DNA of 64,000 nt from contig JAJZVX010000015.1 in the NCBI GenBank assembly GCA_021846985.1, forward strand, positions 1 through 64,000, written 5' to 3'. Under the pieces are notes generated by a model that was given only the letters and a program-made list of their open reading frames with translations, was not told the origin of the DNA and searched no databases. Made by a program: the position numbers and the translations under genes. Each line of letters opens with the position of its first letter. The first letter of the stretch is position 1. This DNA is from Acidobacteriota bacterium. GTDB taxonomy: Bacteria > Acidobacteriota > Terriglobia > Terriglobales > Acidobacteriaceae. Shown piece by piece: positions 17,521-25,005 of this stretch.

Positions 17521-18165
17521 TTATCGTGCGGCGGCATCCAGCTCTTCGCGCCGTGAGACACCGGATTGCTGCGGCAGCCGCAGCGCATAGGCAACCACGG
17601 TGCTGCCTGTCGTTCCCAGCTCGGCCAGCAACCGGTTCTCCAGCGCGTGCGGCAGCGGCATCTCGCAGGCGGCCACCTGATCGGGGCTGGCGCCCTCGAA
17701 ACACAACTCGCAGTGGCCCAGCGCATGGCCGTCTTCCACGCGCACCGGCGGGCCGAAGACGCGGCAGGTCATGGGCCGCCAGGCATACACGTCGCACAAT
17801 CCCGTCGCCGGATTCAGCGCCGGACACGCCGCTTCGTTGGCGAACTTCTCAAAGCGCTCGCGCTCGGGCTCTGACTCGCCCAGCCATCCGGTCTGCGCGT
17901 CGCCGGGAAAATCGGCCTGCCGCGCGGCAATCCAGGCTTCGGCCCGGCCTTCGACCGCGGCGGCGCGCGCCGGATCGGACGTCCGCAGCGCCTCCATACC
18001 GGCGCGAAGCCGCAGGGCATCGAGCGCATTGATGGCGAAGACTCCGTGGCAACACTGCGTACAGCCCGGACGGCAGGCAAGCCACGCGCCCGCGTCCCGC
18101 GCCGCTTCGGCCAGCGTCGCGTCCACGATCCGCACCAGTCTGGAATCCTCCGCCGGAAGCTGCAT
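17521..18165 (-). CDS. YkgJ-type cysteine-cluster protein
   Basis: A 214-residue protein with conserved Cys groups: CRPGCTQCCHG (about 34-42), CPALNPATGLCDVYAWRPMTCRVFG (a CxIY-like block) and HCELC. This spacing is typical of the YkgJ family, thought to bind zinc or an Fe-S cluster, with no settled function. The ATG at 18165 follows an AGGATA (18172-18177), which reads TATCCT leftward and leaves only 6 bases to the start, hinting at a leaderless transcript. Upstream is the E2 gene, downstream alr, same strand. Confidence 0.88.
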   Translation of the reverse strand: MQLPAEDSRLVRIVDATLAEAARDAGAWLACRPGCTQCCHGVFAINALDALRLRAGMEALRTSDPARAAAVEGRAEAWIAARQADFPGDAQTGWLGESEPERERFEKFANEAACPALNPATGLCDVYAWRPMTCRVFGPPVRVEDGHALGHCELCFEGASPDQVAACEMPLPHALENRLLAELGTTGSTVVAYALRLPQQSGVSRREELDAAAR

Positions 18166-18230
18166 GCAATCAGGATAACGGGAACGGCGGGAAGATCGAG
18201 CCAAGGCGCGGCCGGCCGGGCGGGCGCGCC

Positions 18231-19451
18231 TCAGTCGATGGGGCGGTCCCAGTTTTCAAGGGCTTTTTTGAACTCGCTCATGAACCGGCCGCTGTCGGCG
18301 CCGTCTATAAGACGGTGATCGAAGCCTAAGCAGAAGTGCTGCATGGAGCGGATGGCGATACTGTCGTTGCCCTCGGCGTCGGTAAGCACGACGGGCTCCT
18401 TGCGCAGGCTGCCGATGGCGAGAATCGCCGACTCCGGCTGGTTGATCACCGGAGTACCGAACTCGTCGCCGAAGACGCCGGAGTTGGTAAGGGTAAACGT
18501 CGATCCACCCACCTCCTCGGGCATCAGACGCTTGGCGCGCGCGCGGCTGGCCAGGCCGGCGATGGCCCGCGCCAGTTCCACAAAGCTGCACGCCTCGGCC
18601 TGCCGCACCACGGGCACAATCAGCCCCCACTCCAGCGCCACGGCAATGCCCAGATGGATGTTGCCGTGGTAGTGGATCGACGCGCCTTCGAGCGAGGCGT
18701 TGACAATCGGAAACCTCCGCAGCGCTTCCACCGCGGCGGTGGCGATAAACGGCATATAGGTGAGCTTGACGCCGTGGCGCTGCTCGAAGGCGGCCTTGTG
18801 GCGCTCGCGGAGCCGGGCGATGCGCGTCATGTCCACGCGATAGACCACATGCACATGCGGCGCAATCTGCATGCTCTCGGCCATGCGCTGCGCAATGATG
18901 GCTCGCATCTTGCTCATGGGCGCCAGCTCTTCTTTCAGCGGCGCCGCCGACGCGGCCGCGGCGGCAGGCGGCTGGCTCAAAAAGCGCAGGATGTCCTGCT
19001 TCGTAATGCGTCCCTCCGAACCCGTTCCCGGCACCAGGCGCAGATCGATTTGGCGCTCTTTGGCAATGCGGCGAACGAGGGGAGACGAGCGCAGCCGCCC
19101 CCCGGCTCTGACGGGCTCCGCGGGCACGGCAACAGGAACCCTGGCGGGCGGTGCGGCTGCTTCGGTTGCGGCAGACGCCGCGGCCGGAGCCTCCGCCGGT
19201 TGAATCGCAGTGCCCGGCTCGGCGATCACCGCCACCACCGTGTTCACTTCCACTGTGGCGCCAACTTCGACCCTGATGGCAGCCAGGACGCCTGCCGCCG
19301 GCGAGGGAATCTCGGCATCCACCTTGTCGGTTGAGATCTCGAAGAGCGGCTCGTCCTTCTCCACCGGGTCGCCGGCCTTTTTGAGCCATTTGGTAATGGT
19401 GCCCTCAACGATTGACTCGCCCATCTGGGGCATGATCACGTCAGTTGGCAT
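18231..19451 (-). CDS. 2-oxoacid dehydrogenase E2 (dihydrolipoamide acyltransferase)
   Basis: A 406-residue acyltransferase core of a pyruvate, 2-oxoglutarate or branched-chain dehydrogenase complex. One N-terminal lipoyl domain carries K43 in EISTDKVDAEIPSP; an Ala/Pro linker follows; the E1/E3-binding domain is at about 120-160 (SSPLVRRIAKERQIDL...ITKQDIL); the catalytic domain ends with H379 and D383 in DHRLIDGADSGRF. Sequence alone does not settle which oxoacid is used. It lies 86 bases behind lipB, the enzyme that starts lipoylation of such domains, which makes the pairing functionally sensible. Confidence 0.93.
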   Translation of the reverse strand: MPTDVIMPQMGESIVEGTITKWLKKAGDPVEKDEPLFEISTDKVDAEIPSPAAGVLAAIRVEVGATVEVNTVVAVIAEPGTAIQPAEAPAAASAATEAAAPPARVPVAVPAEPVRAGGRLRSSPLVRRIAKERQIDLRLVPGTGSEGRITKQDILRFLSQPPAAAAASAAPLKEELAPMSKMRAIIAQRMAESMQIAPHVHVVYRVDMTRIARLRERHKAAFEQRHGVKLTYMPFIATAAVEALRRFPIVNASLEGASIHYHGNIHLGIAVALEWGLIVPVVRQAEACSFVELARAIAGLASRARAKRLMPEEVGGSTFTLTNSGVFGDEFGTPVINQPESAILAIGSLRKEPVVLTDAEGNDSIAIRSMQHFCLGFDHRLIDGADSGRFMSEFKKALENWDRPID

Positions 19452-19537
19452 GCGTCACACTCTCCGCGTTGCGTACCCGGTTCCTGCCGGATTATAAATC
19501 GCTGCCGTCGCGTCCGCGGCAGTCAGCCGGGCGGGTT

Positions 19538-20386
19538 TCAGGCCTTCACGGGGCGCTCTGCCGCGCCACGCAACCGTTCCAACTCCACCGGCACCACAAG
19601 CGGCGTATCTTCCGCCGCAGATTGAGGCTGCGCAGGAGCGGCCTGCGCACGCAGCGCCTGTACGCTCTCCACGGTCTGCACTTGCTCGCCGAAAACCTGT
19701 CCGAAGAACCGCGCCGTCTGGCGGGCGATGGTTTCAAGTCCGGGTAGTTCGGCGGGCTGAGCCACCTCGCGCTCCAGGCTCGTCACCGCGTGGTCACGAA
19801 TGCCGCAGGGCACGATCAGATCGAAGTCGCGCAGGTCGGTGGTCACGTTGAAGGCGAATCCGTGGGAGGTAATGCCGCGCGCGACGTGGATGCCGATGGC
19901 CGCAATCTTGCGCGCTCCTGCGGAAGGCGGCTGGTGGGATGGAAATTCCGGGCTGGGGGAGAGGTGGCACCAGACCCCGGTGAGCTTGCAGATGCGCCCC
20001 GCAGACACGCCGTACGCGCCACACAACCGGATGAGCGCTTCCTCCATCCGGCGCACAAAGTCCACCGGACCCAAGCGGCTGCCGCTGGCCGCGCGCAGCG
20101 TGCGCAGATCGAAGATGGGGTAGCCGACAAGCTGGCCGGGACCGTGATAGGTAACGTCGCCGCCGCGGTTGATTTCGTGAACGGCAACGCCGCGCCGCCG
20201 CAACAAATCCTGGGAAGCCAGGATGTTGGCGCGGTTGGCGTTGCGGCCCAGCGTCAGCACCGGCGGATGCTCCAGCAGCAGCAGAACGTTCTGCGCGCGG
20301 CCCGCGGCCACCAGCGCGGCCGCTTCCGCCTGCAGCCGCAGTCCTTCGGCGTAATCCACCCGGCCGAGATAGAGAGATTGGATCAT
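19538..20386 (-). CDS. lipB: Octanoyl-[acyl-carrier-protein]:protein octanoyltransferase
   Basis: A 282-residue enzyme moving octanoate from ACP to lipoyl domains. The core motif RGGDVTYHGPGQLVGYP (74-90) and the catalytic pair K160 (ARKIAAIGIH) and C194 (IVPCGI) are intact. It has an unusual Pro/Ser-rich insert (about 141-157) before the catalytic Lys and a ~50-residue C-terminal extension not found in short LipB proteins. ATG at 20386 chosen; the upstream extension is low-complexity. Adjacent to an E2 substrate. Confidence 0.95.
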   Translation of the reverse strand: MIQSLYLGRVDYAEGLRLQAEAAALVAAGRAQNVLLLLEHPPVLTLGRNANRANILASQDLLRRRGVAVHEINRGGDVTYHGPGQLVGYPIFDLRTLRAASGSRLGPVDFVRRMEEALIRLCGAYGVSAGRICKLTGVWCHLSPSPEFPSHQPPSAGARKIAAIGIHVARGITSHGFAFNVTTDLRDFDLIVPCGIRDHAVTSLEREVAQPAELPGLETIARQTARFFGQVFGEQVQTVESVQALRAQAAPAQPQSAAEDTPLVVPVELERLRGAAERPVKA

Positions 20387-20448
20387 CGTCCAGTCGATTG
20401 TAGCGGCAAATGCGCGGCGCCGCCGCGCCGCGCCGTACGCGGGTGGGG

Positions 20449-21864
20449 TCAGGGAGAAACCTGCTCGGCGGCCGCCTGTGTGGCCCCCCGTGCAAACTGG
20501 AAGCGCAGAATCCACACGCTGGCGGCGGACTGCCCGCCGGCCTGCGGTGGCCGGAATTTCCATTGGCGCGCGGCATCGAGCGCCAGAGCGGCGAAGTAAT
20601 GACTGGGCCCCTGCGCGTCAATGGCCGCGCCGGAGACGTTACCCTGCCGGTCGACCTCGACACGAATACTCGACTGGAAGCTGCCCCGGATGGTCGTGGC
20701 TGCCTCTTCGGGGATGACAGGCATCACACGCGAGACAACCGCGCCCCTGGGCTCTCCTCCCGCCGCTACGGCTCTTTCCGGAGAAACGGGGCCGGCTGCG
20801 GCCGGAACCTGCCGGCTTGTCGTGCCCCCCCTTTCCGTGGCCGCTGGCGGCGATTCCGGCGCAGAAGGCTGCGGTGGCAGGGCCCGCGTCGAGGGCGAAG
20901 GTTTCCAGCGGCCGCCTGTCTCTGGCGGAGAAGTCTGGGACGGCAGATTTTGGCTCCCGGCGGGCGCGGTGCTGGGACGGCCCGGCCACAACAGAACCAC
21001 CCCGCCTACGGCCAGCGCCACGAGCGCCACAGCCATGGCGGCGCCGAGGCGCCACCAGGACTTGCGCGCCACAGGCGCGGCTGGAATCGGCGCCGCGGGC
21101 GCCAGCAGATTCCGGATCTGGGCAACGGTGAGCCGGCGCTGCGGATCGGGCTGCAGGCAGCCGCGCGCCATGCGATGGAAGGGCTCCGGCACGGTGGCCG
21201 GAACCTCCGGAGCTGGTTGCGTGGCGCGGTCCCACGCCGGCGGGCGCTGGGTAAACATCTCGACCAGCGTGGCGCCCAGCGACCAAAGATCGGCGGCCGG
21301 CATCAGAAGCCCCCCGGCGGCCTCAGGAGCATCATAGGCGCTGGGAGCGTCCAGGTGACCGCTCGGCTGGCCGGCCAGGTGCAGGCTGGCGGTGGAGAGG
21401 CGCAACCGGTCGTCAATGGCCGTGATGTTGGCTGGATGCAAATGGCCGTGGACGAGCCCATGAGCGTGCAGACAGGCGAGCGCGTCGAGAATGGGAGCGA
21501 GCGTTTCGCGGGCTTCCCGGGGCGTGAGTGGGCGTACGGCCAACACGGCCGCCAGGTTCTCTTCCGCCAGTTCGGTCACTGCATAGAGCAGGGCCGCGCC
21601 ATCGATCGTGCACTGGCCGGTGTGGAGCAGGCGCATGAGGTTGGGATGAGAAAGCGCGGAGGCTGGCGTCCAGCAATTCGCGTGGGCCCTGGCGTCCGCG
21701 TCATCGGCCAGGCTCACCACAATGGAGGCCCGCGCAGGCGGTGGGCCTTCCCACTCCGTGACAAATACACCGCACCTGTCCGATCCGCCTAACCATTGGA
21801 TGAGGGAGAATTTACCGTCGGCGACGCGTCCCGCCCATTCTGCGCGGACTGCCCTTCTTTCCAT
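20449..21864 (-). CDS. Degenerate Ser/Thr protein kinase fused to a TonB-like C-terminal domain
   Basis: A 471-residue protein. Residues 15-255 have the order of a protein kinase (hinge TELAEENL, helix-E LHAHGLVHGHLHPANI, DLWSLGATLVEMFTQRPP, LQPDPQRRLTVAQI). However, the HRD catalytic Asp is replaced (H139-G140-H141), the DFG motif reads LST (156-158) and no VAIK-type lysine is visible (SIVVSL). A membrane segment at about 271-293 is followed by a Pro/Ser/Thr-rich linker. The final ~85 residues (SSIRVEVDRQGNVSGAAI ... DAARQWKFRPPQ) match the TonB C-terminal fold. It is probably a pseudokinase sensor. TACAAT lies 9 bases before the ATG. Confidence 0.85.
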   Translation of the reverse strand: MERRAVRAEWAGRVADGKFSLIQWLGGSDRCGVFVTEWEGPPPARASIVVSLADDADARAHANCWTPASALSHPNLMRLLHTGQCTIDGAALLYAVTELAEENLAAVLAVRPLTPREARETLAPILDALACLHAHGLVHGHLHPANITAIDDRLRLSTASLHLAGQPSGHLDAPSAYDAPEAAGGLLMPAADLWSLGATLVEMFTQRPPAWDRATQPAPEVPATVPEPFHRMARGCLQPDPQRRLTVAQIRNLLAPAAPIPAAPVARKSWWRLGAAMAVALVALAVGGVVLLWPGRPSTAPAGSQNLPSQTSPPETGGRWKPSPSTRALPPQPSAPESPPAATERGGTTSRQVPAAAGPVSPERAVAAGGEPRGAVVSRVMPVIPEEAATTIRGSFQSSIRVEVDRQGNVSGAAIDAQGPSHYFAALALDAARQWKFRPPQAGGQSAASVWILRFQFARGATQAAAEQVSP

Positions 21865-21988
21865 GGTGTGGCCATTGTAGTGCATTCGGACGCGTGGTTT
21901 CGAGGCCCTGCGCCGAACCGGCAGCAACCCCCTTAAGGTATGATTGCGTCTATAGGATGAGCGGTTTTTTCCTTGGGGCCGCTTTGGG

Positions 21989-23191
21989 GTGTGTGTGTAC
22001 AAATTCTTTCAGCGAGTGGTTTTCGCTCTTTCCTTCGCGATCCTCTCTGTGCTTGGCCTCGGCTTCGCCATGGGGGAGTTCGGCTTTTTTGGCGTGCATG
22101 CCGGCGGCGAGCAGGATGGCGCCTACCGCCAGATGCGCGTCTACGCCGAGGTGCTCAAGAAGATCCAGTCGGATTACGTGACCGACCCCAACATGAACAA
22201 GGTGACCACGGGCGCGCTGCATGGGCTGCTGGAGTCGCTCGATACGGACTCGAGCTACCTGAGCCCCACCGAATACAAGATATACAAAGAGCGCCCCCTG
22301 GCCGGCGAAGCGCAGATCGGCGTAACCGTCTCCAAGCGTTATGGTTATGCCACAGTGGTTAACGTGCTTCCCGGCTCGCCCGCCGACAAGGAAAAGATCG
22401 CCGACGGCGATGTTTTTGAGTCGATTAACGGGCAATCCACACGCGACCTGTCGGTGGCCGTGATCCGCCTGATGCTGGAGGGCAAGCCCGGCACCACGGT
22501 GGAAGTCTCCGTGGTGCGGCCGCGCAAGGCCGATCCCGACAAGATCACCTTCACGCGCGCGGTAACGCCGCTGCCGCCCATGGTCATCCAGAACTACGAG
22601 GCCTCGACAATCCTCTACTTGAAGCCGGGTGAGCTAACCGCGCAGCGCGTGGACGAGATCGCGGCCCAGTTGAAGTCGGCCGGGCCGGATCGCAAAGTGC
22701 TCTTGGACCTGCGCGACTGCTCCGGCCCCGACGAGAAGCAGGGGCTGCGGCTGGCCAACTTCTTCATTAAGCAAGGCACTCTGGCCACGCTCCAGGGCCA
22801 GCGCTTCCCCGCGCAAACCTTTACCGCCGATCCCGCCCAGTTTATTACCAGCGCGCCCGTTTCGATGTTGGTGAACAGCGGCACCTATGGCGCGGCAGAG
22901 CTGGCAGCCGCCGACATAGAAGACGCCAAGCGCGGCGACGTGGTGGGCGAACGCACCTTCGGCGAAGGCTCGGTGCAAAAGACCCTCGATTTGCCCGACG
23001 GCGGCGCGATCATGCTAACTATAGCCAAGTACGAGAGCGCCTCGGGCAAGAAAATTCAGGACGTGGCTGTGATTCCCACGGTTGCGGCGGGGCCTTCGCT
23101 CGACGATCTGTTTGACGAAAACGCGCCGCCCGCCAAGAGCGATACGGCTCTGGCCAAGGCGCTGGATCTTTTGAAGGCCAGAAAGGGCTGA
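21989..23191 (+). CDS. S41-family C-terminal processing peptidase homologue lacking catalytic residues
   Basis: A 400-residue secreted or membrane-anchored protein (hydrophobic segment about 10-29) with the CTP arrangement: helical N-terminus containing LLESLDTDSSYLSPTEY, PDZ domain at about 105-180 (GYATVVNVLPGSPADK), and peptidase domain to the end. In active CTPs a Ser lies 25 residues before a Lys (..GTASASE...TFGKG..); here those positions are G301 (GTYGAAE) and E326 (TFGEG). The fold is retained but proteolysis is unlikely. The start is GTG at 21989, or 21995; TATAGG at 21951 may be its -10. Confidence 0.88.
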   Translation: MCVYKFFQRVVFALSFAILSVLGLGFAMGEFGFFGVHAGGEQDGAYRQMRVYAEVLKKIQSDYVTDPNMNKVTTGALHGLLESLDTDSSYLSPTEYKIYKERPLAGEAQIGVTVSKRYGYATVVNVLPGSPADKEKIADGDVFESINGQSTRDLSVAVIRLMLEGKPGTTVEVSVVRPRKADPDKITFTRAVTPLPPMVIQNYEASTILYLKPGELTAQRVDEIAAQLKSAGPDRKVLLDLRDCSGPDEKQGLRLANFFIKQGTLATLQGQRFPAQTFTADPAQFITSAPVSMLVNSGTYGAAELAAADIEDAKRGDVVGERTFGEGSVQKTLDLPDGGAIMLTIAKYESASGKKIQDVAVIPTVAAGPSLDDLFDENAPPAKSDTALAKALDLLKARKG

Positions 23192-23367
23192 GGCCTTTCG
23201 CCTCGGTCCAGAGGTTGAAACTTTCACACATACGCCGCGCGGCGGTTCTCCAAGAGCGCCACCGCGCGGCGCACGGTAACCAAGGTAACAAAAACACTTC
23301 CCCGAAGGCGTAGCGCCTTCACAATCCGTACGATCGGTTAACCTCCATTCCCCGAGGTGAAGATCCC

Positions 23368-24831
23368 ATGACACAGAATGAGGCATTGCGCCCGTCGCTC
23401 GACGCCGCTGTCGAGGACTATCGCGGGTATGCCGGGCTGAGGCCGCTGGCCGGGCTCCTGAACATGAAAGAGGCCATCGGCAAAGGCCTTACGGTCAACG
23501 AGTCGGTGGAGCGGATCAAGCGTATTCACTGGTCGCTCAAGCGCCTGCACTACGCGCTCGCCGCGCACATACCCTCCACGCCGGTGTATGAGTTGAAGAT
23601 GGCCTTCAGCCTGCACGCGCACTACTGCGCCGAGCACGTGGGCGAGTTTGCCAAGCGCGTGCGCGAGATGCGGCAACCGCCCTATGGCCTGGAAATGGCG
23701 CCCGATCCGGCCCTCGACCAGTTTCTGGACGAAGTGCTCGGGGCGCGCTCGACCCCGGCTTTGCTGCTGGGGCTTTACGACAAGGCATTTCCCGCGCTCA
23801 TCCGCGCGCTCGATCATCTGATGACCGACACCAACCGGTTGTTCGACCATCCTACCTATCGCATCTGCCGCTTCACGCTGCTGGAGATGCGGGAAGCCGA
23901 GGAGTACGGACGCGAAGCCATCCGCTGCCTGGTGAAAGATACGGATCGCGAGGCACTGGGCGCGTGGCTGGCGGCGCTCGACCGCCTGTTGGCAGCCGCC
24001 GGCGACATGGATGGGCGCGAGGCAAAGAGCGGCGAAACGGTGGAGCGGATCTTTTCCGCGGCGCCTTACAAGTACGATCCGGTTCCGCGGCGCGACGAGC
24101 GGTTCATTGACCCCTACAACATGGGCGTAAATGCCGAGGCGCTGCTCTTCGATCCGGAGACCGATCCTCTGCCCAAGACCATCATGCTCTACTTCAAGCG
24201 CATGCGCGAAATCGACGTGCCGGAGATGATGTCCAGCATTCTGGCGGAGGAATCCGGCAAGCCGTGGGAGTACTACCAGGACATGACGCGGCAGCTCTGG
24301 GACGAGGCGCGCCACGCCATGATGGGCGAGGTGGGCTTTGTCTCGCTGGGTGTTGACTGGACGAAGATTCCATTCAATTTCACCTGGTCGCTGGGCCTGA
24401 ACACCATGCTCACAGCCAAGGAGCGGCACGCGGTGCTGTTCACCATCGAGCAGGGGCTGATGCCGCGCAAAAACGGCAAGGAGCACGAGTGGGAGATTGG
24501 CGTGGCCACGGCCGACCCGCTCACCGCCCGCATCCAGGACTACGACTGGGCCGACGAGGTGCTGCACGCGCGCATTGGCAAGGACTGGCTGGTGCCGCAA
24601 CTCGGCACGCAGGTGGAAGCCATGGCTTTTGGCGACCGCGCCTGGACCAAGATACTGGTGGACTGGAAAAAGTGGAAAGAGGACGGCCTGACCGAACACC
24701 GGAACTGGTGGCCGGAGATTTATCGCGCCGCCTGCCGGCACTGGCAAACGGAACCGGACGAGAAACTGCTCCAGTACAACAAGACCTACGAGAACGCGCG
24801 CGCCGATCTGAAGGAAGTGGCGGCCGGCTAG
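23368..24831 (+). CDS. Ferritin-like diiron-type protein, 487 aa (unknown function)
   Basis: A large helical protein with no signal peptide. E-x2-H pairs at E313/H316 (WDEARHAMMGE) and E397/H400 (ADEVLHARIG), together with acidic/His residues in earlier helices (E75, E89-H90, E173), fit a four-helix ferritin-like metal site, but the chain is about three times longer than ferritin. An N-terminal ~200 residues are also helical and may form a second bundle. I know similar proteins only as hypothetical ones in Acidobacteria. It stands alone: the CTP homologue is 176 bases upstream and the PBP gene 174 bases downstream. Confidence 0.7.
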   Translation: MTQNEALRPSLDAAVEDYRGYAGLRPLAGLLNMKEAIGKGLTVNESVERIKRIHWSLKRLHYALAAHIPSTPVYELKMAFSLHAHYCAEHVGEFAKRVREMRQPPYGLEMAPDPALDQFLDEVLGARSTPALLLGLYDKAFPALIRALDHLMTDTNRLFDHPTYRICRFTLLEMREAEEYGREAIRCLVKDTDREALGAWLAALDRLLAAAGDMDGREAKSGETVERIFSAAPYKYDPVPRRDERFIDPYNMGVNAEALLFDPETDPLPKTIMLYFKRMREIDVPEMMSSILAEESGKPWEYYQDMTRQLWDEARHAMMGEVGFVSLGVDWTKIPFNFTWSLGLNTMLTAKERHAVLFTIEQGLMPRKNGKEHEWEIGVATADPLTARIQDYDWADEVLHARIGKDWLVPQLGTQVEAMAFGDRAWTKILVDWKKWKEDGLTEHRNWWPEIYRAACRHWQTEPDEKLLQYNKTYENARADLKEVAAG

Positions 24832-25005
24832 AGCGGCGCGACTTGTCTTTCTGGTCAGATCGCCTACCTGGATGGCGCCCGTTGTGAACTGCCGTGGTTC
24901 CACCCTGCGTCCTGGCCATCTGCCGCATCCGAACGGTGATAGCCTGAGGCTGGGGCAAGGCTCCCCGCGCTCGCGGCGGAGCCTCGTCCATGAGGCCCGA
25001 CTCGC

